Positions 8,113 to 15,959 of a stretch of DNA of 25,989 nucleotides are shown here, piece by piece. Positions within the stretch are counted from its first letter, which is position 1. Every line of letters starts with the position of its first letter. Origin of the DNA: CAWUKT01 sp041565275 (GTDB lineage: Bacteria; Bacteroidota; Bacteroidia; J057; JADKCL01); contig JBFGVE010000028.1 of assembly GCA_041565275.1 (NCBI GenBank), positions 1 to 25,989 on the forward strand, given 5' to 3'. The notes under the pieces are model-generated. The model searched no databases. It saw nothing but the letters and a program-made list of their open reading frames with translations, and was not told the origin of the DNA. Position numbers and translations under genes: made by a program.

Positions 8113-9489
8113 TTAGGACGATTTCAAAAGTTCAATAGCTTCATCTATGGGTAACTCCTGCTGTTCTCCAGTTTCCATGTTCTTAAGCTTAACCGTTCCG
8201 GCTGCTGCTTCATCCGATCCTATACTTATCGAATAGGTAGCATTCCGTCGGTCAGCAAATTTAAACTGCTTCCTCATCTTTGTATGCTCAGGATATATCT
8301 CTGCCGAAATGCCTTCTGCCCTTAATTGCTTCAGAAACTTTAAACTCGCAACAAATCCTACTCCCCCAAAATTCATAAGTATAGCAGTTATAGAAGCCTT
8401 GCTTTGTTCCGGAAACAGGTCCAGCATTTCCATTAAATCAAAAATTCGGTCTGCACCAAATGAGATACCGACACCCGACATGCCATTTACCCCGAAGATT
8501 CCAGTAAGGTCATCGTAACGACCTCCCCCTCCCAAACTCCCATAATCGACTCCCACAGCTTTAACTTCGTAAATAGATCCTGTATAGTATTCAAGTCCCC
8601 GGGCTAGGCTGATATCAACTATGACTTCTGTTATAGACAGATTAAAATATTGGAGAAGGGAGAGAACTTCTTTCATCTCTTCCACTCCACTCAACCCAAT
8701 CTCAGATTCTGCAAACTCATCAGCTAGAAAAGCTAACTTCTCCTGATTAGTTCCGGAAAACGTTATAATTCTGAAGATCGCCTCTTGGGCACTATCAATA
8801 ATTCCTCGTACCGCAAGTTCTTCCTTGACCCTTTCTTCCCCAATCTTGTCTAACTTGTCAATAGCCATACAGATAGGTGCCAGCAATTCAATCGATCCGA
8901 CGATTTCGGCAATTCCGGCAAGGATTTTACGGTTATTGAACAGTAGGCGAATGGCAGGGAATCCCAAAGCTGTAAACGCCTCATCATAGATAGCAATCAA
9001 TTCGGCATCATTTATTAGAGCATCGGATCCAATTACATCGCAATCGCATTGATAAAACTCACGGTAACGTCCCTTTTGAGGGCGATCTGCTCGCCATACA
9101 GGTTGGATTTGGTAGCGCTTAAAGGGCAGATTCAGTTCATTATGGTTCATGGCTGCATACCGAGCAAAGGGAACGGTCAAGTCATATCGGAGAGCCTTCT
9201 TGCATATTTTTGGAAGGAGCTTCTTAAACAGCTCCGGATCAGCAAAGTCTATTCCATTTACTTTGGATAAATAGTCGCCTGAATTGATGATTTTGAAAAT
9301 CAATTGATCTCCTTCTTCACCGTATTTACCGGCCAATACAGAAAGGAACTCCATGGACGGTGTTTCAAGAGGCTGATAGCCGTACTTTCGAAAGACACTT
9401 TTTAGGGTATCAACAATGAATTCGCGTTTGGACATGACCTGTGGTCCAAAATCGCGAGTACCCTTTGGTGTTGAAGGTTTCTGAGCCAT
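8113..9489 (-). CDS. hisS: Histidyl-tRNA synthetase
   Basis: This class II synthetase charges tRNA-His. The 458-residue sequence has KGTRDFGP at the N-terminus, motif 1 around KYGYQPLETPSMEF, motif 2 as QPVWRADRPQKGRYREFYQCD, the histidine-binding signatures RGLEYYTGSIYEV and GGGGRYDDL, and motif 3 as GVGISFGADRIFDL. The C-terminal anticodon-binding domain starts near SITAILMNFGG. The start is the ATG at 9489 (MAQKPSTPKG); the frame's upstream TTG at 9498 overlaps a promoter box. It leads a two-gene unit with hutH. The insertion after GDYLSKVNGIDFADPE is typical of the Bacteroidota form. Confidence 0.95.
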   Translation of the reverse strand: MAQKPSTPKGTRDFGPQVMSKREFIVDTLKSVFRKYGYQPLETPSMEFLSVLAGKYGEEGDQLIFKIINSGDYLSKVNGIDFADPELFKKLLPKICKKALRYDLTVPFARYAAMNHNELNLPFKRYQIQPVWRADRPQKGRYREFYQCDCDVIGSDALINDAELIAIYDEAFTALGFPAIRLLFNNRKILAGIAEIVGSIELLAPICMAIDKLDKIGEERVKEELAVRGIIDSAQEAIFRIITFSGTNQEKLAFLADEFAESEIGLSGVEEMKEVLSLLQYFNLSITEVIVDISLARGLEYYTGSIYEVKAVGVDYGSLGGGGRYDDLTGIFGVNGMSGVGISFGADRIFDLMEMLDLFPEQSKASITAILMNFGGVGFVASLKFLKQLRAEGISAEIYPEHTKMRKQFKFADRRNATYSISIGSDEAAAGTVKLKNMETGEQQELPIDEAIELLKSS

Positions 9490-9495
9490 GGTTGG

Positions 9496-9503
9496 CAAAG
9501 TTA
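9496..9503 (-). promoter_or_regulatory. Bacteroidota-type -7 box for hisS-hutH
   Basis: The - strand reads TAACTTTG, an exact TAnnTTTG match, only six bases (CCAACC) before the hisS ATG. At the -33 position the sequence is ATG instead of TTG. If this promoter is used, the transcript would start at or within a base or two of the start codon, giving a leaderless or nearly leaderless mRNA. Confidence 0.45.
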
Positions 9504-9562
9504 AGAAACGATTCCATCATCACATGAACAGGAAATACAATCTTTGATCGTCAACCATGACA

Positions 9563-11080
9563 CTACAAACCAAAGGCATAATAATATTTTCCGGGTAAGT
9601 CTTCATAGCACCCCTCCAGCATCACGCCACCAACTCCTTTTTCCTCTATAAGTTTAGCCAATTCCTTGATGGACCCGGTAGATTTGCCATCTACTTTCGT
9701 AATGATAAATCCCTCTCGCATATTAGTTTGCTTTCGAAGTTTACCAGGATAGAGTTTTGTCACCTTTATCCCTCCCGGAATACCAAGCCTCCTGGCTTCC
9801 TTGGAGCTGATTTCATCAAACTCAGCACCGAGGGGGGCAAGTACTTCATTTTTCGAACGTGAAACGGTCCCGGTATTACCTTCCTTGTTTTTGAGAGTGA
9901 CCTCAATCGTCCTTTCTTTGCCATCTCGGTGGAGAACAACTTCTAACTGGTCACCAGGGCGGTGACGGGCGACGATTTCCTGTAATTCAGGTGAAGATTT
10001 TACTTTAATACCAGCCACCTTTATGATGACATCACCTTTCTCTATTCCAGCCATCTTCGCTGCACCATCTTCCATAAGGCTATCGACGAAGACTCCCTGC
10101 GTAAGGTTGAGATTGTTTTCTCTGGCAAGGTCACTGTTCAAATCCCGAATCATAATACCCAAGAATCCACGTTGCACCACTCCATATCGCATTAGGTCTT
10201 CAATGACTTTCATGACCATGTTTGAGGGTACTGCGAATGAGTATCCGGCATACGATCCTGTGGGACTAGCTATTGCAGTATTGATACCGATCAAATTTCC
10301 ATCAATGTCGACCAAAGCACCTCCGCTGTTGCCGGGGTTGACAGCAGCATCGGTCTGAATAAATGATTCTACTGCCGACTGATCTTTGAGGATATTTATG
10401 TTTCGGGCCTTGGCGCTAACAATACCAGCAGTAACAGTAGATTCAAGGTTAAACGGATTCCCCACTGCAAGTGCCCACTGACCTACCTTCACATTGTCAG
10501 AATTTGCAATCTTTGCGGGAAAAAGACCTTCAGCTTCAATTTGGATCAAAGCAAGGTCCGTAGAAGGGTCAGTACCAATCAAGGTAGCTTTCAAAGTACG
10601 GTTGTCATGAGAAGTTACCTCAATTTCGTCAGCATTTGCTACAACATGATTGTTGGTAACAATGTGGCCTTTGTCGCTAATAATCACTCCCGATCCACTA
10701 CCAACTTGCGGTTGAATGTTCTGTGGATCCTGGTCAAACCGGAAGAACCGCCTGATGTGGTCGTCCCCTCCGAAGAAGTCCCGGAATGGATCACGGATCT
10801 CAGGTTGCGGAAAAGACTGGGAAGACATTCTTCCGTTTGTTACCGACTTTATGTGAACAACTGAAGGAGTTACCTGCTCGGCAACCTCTGTGAAGTCGGG
10901 AACCCTAGGATTTTCTTCCCTCCAATTCGTACTCTTGGCCCAGTTGGGATTTCCCGACATATAATCTATCCGGACCGAACTCTTATCGGAAGAGCTTAAT
11001 GAAAAAATCCCCAAAGTAATCGCGCTACCCAAGGCAGCAACGAGTATCAATTTCCCAATATTAGCCAGTTGTGCTCTCAT
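9563..11080 (-). CDS. HtrA/Deg-family periplasmic serine protease with two PDZ domains
   Basis: This envelope quality-control protease and chaperone (DegP/DegQ-like) is 505 residues. An N-terminal hydrophobic segment (about 9-28) acts as signal or anchor. The trypsin-like domain has the complete triad: His145 in TNNHVV, Asp175 in STDLALIQ and Ser252 in NPGNSGGAL. A first PDZ domain follows from GFLGIMIRDLN (about 305-390), and a second, more divergent one from about 410 to 500. The Phe-rich stretch before the protease domain (RDFFGGDDHIRRFFRF) matches the LA loop region seen in Bacteroidota homologues. It stands alone between hisS and hsp20, with a terminator separating it from hsp20. The stress-gene neighbour suggests related use, but I see no shared promoter. 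Confidence 0.93.
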   Translation of the reverse strand: MRAQLANIGKLILVAALGSAITLGIFSLSSSDKSSVRIDYMSGNPNWAKSTNWREENPRVPDFTEVAEQVTPSVVHIKSVTNGRMSSQSFPQPEIRDPFRDFFGGDDHIRRFFRFDQDPQNIQPQVGSGSGVIISDKGHIVTNNHVVANADEIEVTSHDNRTLKATLIGTDPSTDLALIQIEAEGLFPAKIANSDNVKVGQWALAVGNPFNLESTVTAGIVSAKARNINILKDQSAVESFIQTDAAVNPGNSGGALVDIDGNLIGINTAIASPTGSYAGYSFAVPSNMVMKVIEDLMRYGVVQRGFLGIMIRDLNSDLARENNLNLTQGVFVDSLMEDGAAKMAGIEKGDVIIKVAGIKVKSSPELQEIVARHRPGDQLEVVLHRDGKERTIEVTLKNKEGNTGTVSRSKNEVLAPLGAEFDEISSKEARRLGIPGGIKVTKLYPGKLRKQTNMREGFIITKVDGKSTGSIKELAKLIEEKGVGGVMLEGCYEDLPGKYYYAFGL

Positions 11081-11117
11081 ACAAGTTAAGATTTGGAATT
11101 TGTCTTTAACAAAACTT

Positions 11118-11150
11118 ATGCCTTAGGCGGAGCATTTCCGCCCAAGGCAT
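11118..11150 (-). terminator. Rho-independent terminator after hsp20
   Basis: Arms ATGCCTT/AAGGCAT and GGCGGA/TCCGCC are separated by one A-C mismatch and close on a 5-nt loop. Read on the - strand, the hairpin is followed by AAGTTTTGTT, a short U tract. It begins a few bases after the hsp20 stop, so it should end that transcript before htrA. Confidence 0.8.
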
Positions 11151-11157
11151 AGCTGAA

Positions 11158-11601
11158 TTACTTGATTTTTATCTGACGGGATGTTTCAACGTTGGTTGGT
11201 TTCTTTTTTGGAAGTTCCACCAGCAACATTCCGTTCTCGTAGCCAGCCGAGATTTTTTCTTCTTCCACTGATTCAGGAAGATTGAAAGCCCGGCTGAAAC
11301 TGCTGTAACTAAACTCGCGGCGTGTGAAACGTCCATCATCACCTTTTTCAGAGGTCTCGACCTTCTCTTCGCTGGAGATCACAAGGACATTGTTCTCAAC
11401 AGAGACCTTGAAATCCTCTTTTTGCTTTCCAGGAACCGCCATCTCTACCCTGAACTCATTCTCAGTTTCAAAGATGTTCACGGCCGGTATTGTCGGATGG
11501 TATTCTTGACCCTTGGGAAAGGGCTGTAGCCAATCCCGATTCCAGAATTCATCGAACCAAGTAAGTGGGTTACGAGTTGTCTTTTGAATTTTGTTATCCA
11601 T
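11158..11601 (-). CDS. Small heat-shock protein, Hsp20/alpha-crystallin family
   Basis: This ATP-independent holdase of the cytoplasm binds unfolding proteins under stress. At 147 residues it has normal length. After a short N-terminal arm with WFDEFWNRDW, the alpha-crystallin domain spans about 37-135 (PAVNIFETENEFRVEMAVPG to AGYENGMLLVELPKK). The C-terminal IxI anchor needed for oligomer assembly is present as I144-K145-I146. The usual GxL element appears as NGMLLVELP. It is monocistronic, with a terminator directly downstream and a structured leader upstream. Heat or stress control is expected from the family; no known heat-shock operator (such as CIRCE) was recognised. Confidence 0.93.
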   Translation of the reverse strand: MDNKIQKTTRNPLTWFDEFWNRDWLQPFPKGQEYHPTIPAVNIFETENEFRVEMAVPGKQKEDFKVSVENNVLVISSEEKVETSEKGDDGRFTRREFSYSSFSRAFNLPESVEEEKISAGYENGMLLVELPKKKPTNVETSRQIKIK

Positions 11602-11917
11602 AATCGCATTCTTAAAGTTTAGAGTTAGAATTCAATTTTTAAGTTTCTCGGTAGGAACCGTTGGGTACCGAAACCTATTCCCAGGACTCCTACGCTACCG
11701 ATACGCAGTCCTTCTTTAACTTAAATGTTTGGAGTGGACTTTCCATGACCTTTTGTCGCTTATCGGTTCGTTTCATAGATGACAATCACCTTGCCAATTG
11801 TCTTCCTATGCCAAAATGACATTCCGCAGCGTTTCTATGCCTTAAAATTTGACAGGAGCGTACCGTTATACCACGTCATATTGTCGCATAAATTTTTGAT
11901 TCATTTGGTCATGATGG
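11602..11917. promoter_or_regulatory. hsp20 upstream region with inverted repeats
   Basis: This 316-bp region has no gene that I can support. On the hsp20 side a nested inverted repeat has arms GTAGGA (11651-11656) and TCCTAC (11688-11693), with inner TGGG/CCCA and a further TCGGTAG (11648-11654) / CTACCGA (11695-11701) pairing that competes with it. This lies about 47-100 nt upstream of the hsp20 start. Farther out, GACAAT (11781-11786) and ATTGTC (11797-11802) form a 6-bp inverted repeat with a 10-nt spacer, which could be an operator. No clear TAnnTTTG box was found. The left end of the region adjoins hsp20; the right end follows the vanZ-like gene. Confidence 0.45.
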
Positions 11918-12373
11918 TTACCTCTTGTTACCCCAATTCCAGAATACCCAACTAACTCCCAATCCAAGCAACGCACCAAAGGTATCTATGAGTACATCTT
12001 GGACAAGCCCAGTCCTCCCAGGAATGAAGATCTGGTGGAATTCGTCACTGGCTGCAAATAGAAATGTCAGAAAAAGCGCAAAATATCCCCTCTTTGGCCA
12101 GGGAAATCCCTTTCCAAGGCCTAAAAAGATAAATTGAAATAGAATGAAGTATTCGGTAACGTGGGCTGTCTTTCGAATGAAGATGATGGCTGATTCTCCA
12201 AAGATTGCCTTGAGATTGATCCCATGATTAGCCAGGGTCTCTACTATAAGGCGACTCAGACGTCCTGATCCTTCTCCTTTCTGCTGAGACATAGAGAATA
12301 TCAGGGTCATCCAGATGACAGCAGGAAGCCAACGCATGATTACCTTCCAGGAAAAAGAAGATTTTGAACTCAC
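11918..12373 (-). CDS. VanZ-like family membrane protein
   Basis: The 151-residue protein has four predicted membrane segments (about 13-29, 66-86, 95-110 and 130-146). The family signatures are visible: RKTAHVTEYFIL, and SDEFHQIFIPGRTGLVQDVLIDTFGALLG. VanZ of enterococci raises teicoplanin resistance, but most family members in Bacteroidota have no proven function and are part of the normal envelope gene set. The frame opens with GTG at 12373; an internal ATG at 12337 (MRWLPAVIW) is preceded by GGAAGG at suitable spacing and may be the real start, giving 139 residues. No vancomycin-resistance genes are nearby, so a resistance role is not implied. Confidence 0.8.
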   Translation of the reverse strand: MSSKSSFSWKVIMRWLPAVIWMTLIFSMSQQKGEGSGRLSRLIVETLANHGINLKAIFGESAIIFIRKTAHVTEYFILFQFIFLGLGKGFPWPKRGYFALFLTFLFAASDEFHQIFIPGRTGLVQDVLIDTFGALLGLGVSWVFWNWGNKR

Positions 12374-12548
12374 TTAGGACATTTTACGTCAGGGCCTGAC
12401 ATAAATCATCAGCAGAAGATATTTTGGAGAGAAATTGTTTGAGGGTGTAGACATCACTTATACTACAACCTAGCACAAGAAATTTTAGGTGCAGATATGC
12501 GGACAGGCATATTTTTGAAAAACACTTAATTAGGGGTAGTTCTCCAAT
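12374..12548. other. Intergenic region between vanZ-like gene and gdh
   Basis: No supportable gene. There is a short near-palindrome GTCAGGGCCTGAC at 12388-12400 just upstream of the vanZ-like start, which might be an operator. The gdh-proximal end is the long hairpin listed separately. Confidence 0.5.
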
Positions 12549-12583
12549 CTTACAAGATGTCTCTTTCAGAGACATCTTGTAAG
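12549..12583 (-). terminator. 16-bp perfect hairpin immediately after the gdh stop codon
   Basis: Arms CTTACAAGATGTCTCT and AGAGACATCTTGTAAG are exactly complementary over 16 bp around a 3-nt loop, and the hairpin begins at the base after the gdh TAA. No U tract follows on the - strand (the sequence continues ATTGGAGAAC), so it is not a canonical terminator. It may stabilise the 3' end of the gdh mRNA or act in factor-dependent termination. Confidence 0.6.
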
Positions 12584-13858
12584 TTAAAAAAAGCCTTTCA
12601 TTTTAAGACCAGTAGAGACTCTCTTAATACCAACGACATATGCCGCAAGGCGCATAGTGCACCCGTACTCCTTGTGGGTCGCCCATACTTCTTCAAAAGC
12701 TTGCTGCAGAATAGGATCAGCCTTGAGGTTGATCTCATCCTCAGTATAGTAGTGACCGCGACGGTTCTGTACCCATTCAAAATAAGAGACGGTAACACCC
12801 CCTGCATTAGCAAGAATATCGGGAACGATGGTAACTCCATTTTGATCCAGAAAAGGATCTGCAGACGCAGAAACAGGACCATTGGCTCCTTCTACGATAA
12901 GCTTAGCCTTTATACTGCCGGCATTTCGATCGGTAATCTGGTTTTCCAAGGCACAAGGAGCGAGCATATCTACATCTAGTTCGAGGAGGTCTTCATTTGA
13001 AATGAGCTGTCCACCACCATACCCAGAGAGGCTGCGGTTGTTTTTTTCTGCATAAGCGATCGCCTCTTTGATGTTGAGACCGTCAGGATTGTAATAGGCA
13101 CCGGAAATATCCGAAATGGCTACAATTCGGACTCCTTTTTCTTCAAGCAGCATGGCTGCATAAGAACCGACATTGCCAAATCCCTGAACGGCACACGTGA
13201 CATTTTTGGGATCCCAGTCAAGCTTTTCAAAGGCACACATGGCAGTGGTCATCACACCACGGCCTGTAGCAGCCACACGGCCTTTGGAACCACCCAATTC
13301 AAGGGGTTTACCAGTGACAACACCGGGATCATAACCTTTGATGCGAGAGTACTCGTCAAAAATCCAGGCCATTTCACGGCCACTGGTGTTCATATCAGGA
13401 GCAGGGATATCGGAGTTGGTACCAAATACCTCTTTCAGTGCGCGGGTATATGCACGGGTCAGCCGTTCCAGTTCATCAGGACTATACTTGCGAGGGTTGA
13501 TCTTGATACCACCCTTACCACCTCCGTAAGGAAGGTTGACAATGGCACATTTCAGAGTCATCCAGCCCGCCAGGGCCTTGACTTCATCCTGATCAACGTG
13601 CACCGAATAACGGATGCCACCTTTAGAGGGACCTAAGGTCGTTGAGTGGATCACCCGAAAACCTTGGAAAACTTCAGTGGTACCATCGTCTAGTTTGACC
13701 GGAAGGGTAACCTCTACAATCTTTTCGGGAGCAGCGATCACCACACGAGAACGGTCGTCAAGAGAAAGAATATCAGCAGCCTCCTCGAATCGTTTCATTA
13801 GCGATTCATAAGGAGACTCAACTTGGGCTGTAGCGTTAACAGTACTTACCGATGACAT
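12584..13858 (-). CDS. Glutamate dehydrogenase (Glu/Leu/Phe/Val family)
   Basis: The enzyme interconverts glutamate and 2-oxoglutarate plus ammonia with NAD(P). The 424-residue protein has the substrate-binding lysines in GPSKGGIR (Lys79), TLKCAI (Lys103) and PYGGGKGGI (Lys115), followed by the PAPDMNT loop. The Rossmann domain carries GFGNVG. The length matches the hexameric 410-450-residue class (GudB/RocG-like) rather than the 450-residue GdhA class, and the C-terminal LRLAAYVVGIKRV-type ending fits. The start is the ATG at 13858; the frame's upstream TTG at 13870 is not preferred. It is monocistronic. The leader contains a nested inverted repeat and the 3' end a 16-bp hairpin, both listed separately. 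Cofactor preference cannot be safely read. Confidence 0.93.
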   Translation of the reverse strand: MSSVSTVNATAQVESPYESLMKRFEEAADILSLDDRSRVVIAAPEKIVEVTLPVKLDDGTTEVFQGFRVIHSTTLGPSKGGIRYSVHVDQDEVKALAGWMTLKCAIVNLPYGGGKGGIKINPRKYSPDELERLTRAYTRALKEVFGTNSDIPAPDMNTSGREMAWIFDEYSRIKGYDPGVVTGKPLELGGSKGRVAATGRGVMTTAMCAFEKLDWDPKNVTCAVQGFGNVGSYAAMLLEEKGVRIVAISDISGAYYNPDGLNIKEAIAYAEKNNRSLSGYGGGQLISNEDLLELDVDMLAPCALENQITDRNAGSIKAKLIVEGANGPVSASADPFLDQNGVTIVPDILANAGGVTVSYFEWVQNRRGHYYTEDEINLKADPILQQAFEEVWATHKEYGCTMRLAAYVVGIKRVSTGLKMKGFF

Positions 13859-13884
13859 ACGAAAATTCAAAAGATTCTTAAACT

Positions 13885-13954
13885 TTGAGCAAGTTAGAGA
13901 AACAGCTGAATGTGGACAAGTTTATTATGCATTCAGCTCAAGTTTTATGCTCAA
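13885..13954 (-). promoter_or_regulatory. Nested inverted repeat upstream of gdh
   Basis: Outer arms TTGAGCA (13885-13891) and TGCTCAA (13948-13954) enclose inner arms AGCTGAATG (13904-13912) and CATTCAGCT (13930-13938), all exactly complementary. The element ends about 27 nt before the gdh ATG and fills most of the gap between cdsA and gdh. It could be the cdsA terminator region, a gdh operator or a structured leader. A TAAACTTG sequence within the inner loop resembles a -7 box with one mismatch. Confidence 0.5.
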
Positions 13955-13989
13955 GATGATTTGCCGATAAGATTCAATTTACTCTCTAT

Positions 13990-14874
13990 CTAATGGGCCA
14001 ACATATAAATCCCAAAATGGTACAAATATACAACTGGTACCGTTAAATAAATACCATCAAAGCGATCCATGATCCCTCCATGGCCCGGCAGCACACGTCC
14101 TGAATCTTTGAAGTGCAGATTACGCTTGTGCATTGATTCTACCAGATCTCCCAACTGGGAAAGGATACTTACAATGACGGAAACGATGGTCCAATAAAAC
14201 TTTACAGGCCAAATACAATCTAGCAGTATACCTAGCCCAACGCAGAAAATGGCTCCTGTAATAGCTCCTTCCCAAGTTTTTTTGGGGCTTATCCGCTCAA
14301 AAAGGGGCTTTTTGCCTAAAAATCGACCTCCGAAATAGGCCATTATATCAAGAGTCCAGTGCAGGAAGAGAAGACCGAGAGGTAGTCGGAAATCATAGGT
14401 AGAAGCAATGGTATCGAAAGAGCCGATCTCAGTTCGTCCCCAAGGAGACATACCAAAAGCAAAAAGGATGACAATTGGAAGGAATACATAAAAGAACCCC
14501 ATGAAAATCAGGCTCGTGGTCCGAGTGGGATTTTCTTCCTTACCTGTAAAGAGAACACTGATAGAGATCAATCCCAGTGCAGTTGTTAATAGAGCAATCC
14601 AATTGATCTCAATGAATTTAACAAAGTTCCATTGTATTCCTGTCAGGGATATGAAGTACGTGATGAAATAGGCCCAGGTGATGAATCCCAATCCCAAGGT
14701 CATTACTGCAGCAGGTTTTCTACTAAGGCCAACCATCTTGTAAAACTCGAAAAGACCGAGAATGGACACAATAAAACAAAACAGATACAGGCCAATAGGA
14801 GAGATCACAATGACGGCTACGGAAACACCCCCTGCAATGACGCCAGTCAGAATCCGTTCAAGTAAATTACTCAT
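13990..14874 (-). CDS. cdsA: Phosphatidate cytidylyltransferase
   Basis: CdsA makes CDP-diacylglycerol from phosphatidic acid and CTP in the inner membrane, the branch point for phospholipids. The 294-residue protein has about eight hydrophobic segments. The C-terminal CDS signature is complete: S-M-H-K-R, then KDSGRVLPGHGGIMDRFDG (about 250-272), with the Asp residues that bind divalent metal. SPKKTWEGAITGA is the conserved loop before it. Its ATG overlaps the last 8 bases of the upstream CPBP protease gene, indicating translational coupling. The downstream gap to gdh contains an inverted repeat. Confidence 0.94.
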   Translation of the reverse strand: MSNLLERILTGVIAGGVSVAVIVISPIGLYLFCFIVSILGLFEFYKMVGLSRKPAAVMTLGLGFITWAYFITYFISLTGIQWNFVKFIEINWIALLTTALGLISISVLFTGKEENPTRTTSLIFMGFFYVFLPIVILFAFGMSPWGRTEIGSFDTIASTYDFRLPLGLLFLHWTLDIMAYFGGRFLGKKPLFERISPKKTWEGAITGAIFCVGLGILLDCIWPVKFYWTIVSVIVSILSQLGDLVESMHKRNLHFKDSGRVLPGHGGIMDRFDGIYLTVPVVYLYHFGIYMLAH

Positions 14875-15802
14875 TTGAAAGTGCTGTATTTCGTTTTCGG
14901 GAGTTTCGGATGAATAAATAAATTAACGGTACCGTCAAGCAGGATGAGCAAAGAACAGTTAGGGTATCAAATCCGAAGTCATCCTGTAACAAATCGTTGT
15001 TTATGATCCCATTTATGGCTAAGAGCGCGATCACCAGGCTGGCAAAATTATGTACAAAGTGTCCTACGATACTTGTCCATAAATTTCCTGACCAAAGGAA
15101 ATAGTATCCCAGCAAAGCTCCGAGTAGCATGCGTGAAATGAGTCCGTAAAACTGCAGATGGATCAGGGAAAAGATCAGGGCACTGGTCCAAACTGCAATG
15201 TGAGGGTTTACCAACCGGACCAGTGTGTTCAATAGGAACCCTCTAAAAAACATTTCTTCGACAATTGCAGGGACTACTGCAATCGCCAATATGTTTCCGA
15301 TCACAGCACCGGGAGAAAGGTCACTGATTATATTGAGCAATGCGGCTTGGTTGGTTGATTCGGTATTCTTTACCCAGGCTTCAAATTCCTTCATAGACTC
15401 CGGGAGGGAAAAGCTTTGTTCGCTGAACAGTGTCCATTCTGCGAGAGGAAGGGCCACCAGCGAGGTAAGGGCGGCTAGTCCCAGAAATCCTGGCCAGGTT
15501 TTGTATTGAAAACCGAGGCACTGGCGGAAGCTTCCGGTAGAGATCGCCCACAAACCAGATGCCAGGCCCCAAATAACGATTGCGGAAAAAATCTGTGCGA
15601 CCCGGAAGGCAAAATGTCCGTCGGAATCCGAGGTAAGGGTCGTAATACTAGCCGGAGACCCATACAGCCATCGGATCAAGATTCCCGAAGTCAAGGAGGC
15701 AGCCATCATACAGAAAGCTAAGAAACCAAACCCCCAAAAGAGGGCTATCCAGGGAATCGAAAGGCTATTTGAGAGGTCTGAAGGTGACTTGGATCTTAGC
15801 AA
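14867..15802 (-). CDS. CPBP-family intramembrane metalloprotease (CAAX protease-like)
   Basis: The 311-residue polytopic membrane protein carries the CPBP (Abi) signatures: Glu182-Glu183 and Arg187 in AIVEEMFFRGFLL (EExxxR), His215 in FSLIHLQFYG, and VGHFVHNFASL with the second histidine. Members process membrane-associated peptides or act in unknown envelope functions. The start appears to be TTG at 15802: an in-frame TAA lies at 15815-15817, no ATG occurs before residue 32, and the sequence up to there is needed for the first membrane helix. A TATTTTTG promoter box is about 28 nt upstream. The gene leads a unit with cdsA. The substrate is unknown. Confidence 0.85.
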   Translation of the reverse strand: MLRSKSPSDLSNSLSIPWIALFWGFGFLAFCMMAASLTSGILIRWLYGSPASITTLTSDSDGHFAFRVAQIFSAIVIWGLASGLWAISTGSFRQCLGFQYKTWPGFLGLAALTSLVALPLAEWTLFSEQSFSLPESMKEFEAWVKNTESTNQAALLNIISDLSPGAVIGNILAIAVVPAIVEEMFFRGFLLNTLVRLVNPHIAVWTSALIFSLIHLQFYGLISRMLLGALLGYYFLWSGNLWTSIVGHFVHNFASLVIALLAINGIINNDLLQDDFGFDTLTVLCSSCLTVPLIYLFIRNSRKRNTALSNE

Positions 15803-15829
15803 TGAATCGGGAATTTAAGTTCAATTTAC

Positions 15830-15837
15830 CAAAAATA
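15830..15837 (-). promoter_or_regulatory. Bacteroidota-type -7 box for the CPBP-cdsA unit
   Basis: The - strand reads TATTTTTG, an exact TAnnTTTG match, 27 nt before the TTG start at 15802. There is no TTG at the -33 spacing. It lies in the divergent gap to dusB. Confidence 0.45.
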
Positions 15838-15930
15838 CTCTTCCTAGTGGTCATCATTTGGTTGGGCCTTCAGGAATCATCTAAATATGAAACAGTAATT
15901 GGGATCCAAACCTGTATTCGTAAATTTCTT

Positions 15931-15938
15931 TACTTTTG
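15931..15938 (+). promoter_or_regulatory. Bacteroidota-type -7 box for dusB
   Basis: TACTTTTG matches TAnnTTTG exactly and touches the frame's first ATG at 15939. Transcription would begin about five bases downstream, which places that ATG outside the mRNA and favours the ATG at 15960 as the start. No TTG was found at the -33 spacing. Confidence 0.4.
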
Positions 15939-15959
15939 ATGAGCAAAATCATCCGGCCA

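Noticed and set aside
11780..11830. Sigma-54-like TTGGCA...TTGT on the hsp20 strand
   Set aside because: The -12 element lacks the critical GC dinucleotide at the correct spacing.
12384..12575. A 63-codon - strand frame and an overlapping + strand frame from 12557, both starting MSL-x-ETSCK
   Set aside because: The similar starts are an artefact of the 16-bp palindrome at 12549-12583; neither peptide resembles a protein family and the + frame runs antisense through gdh.
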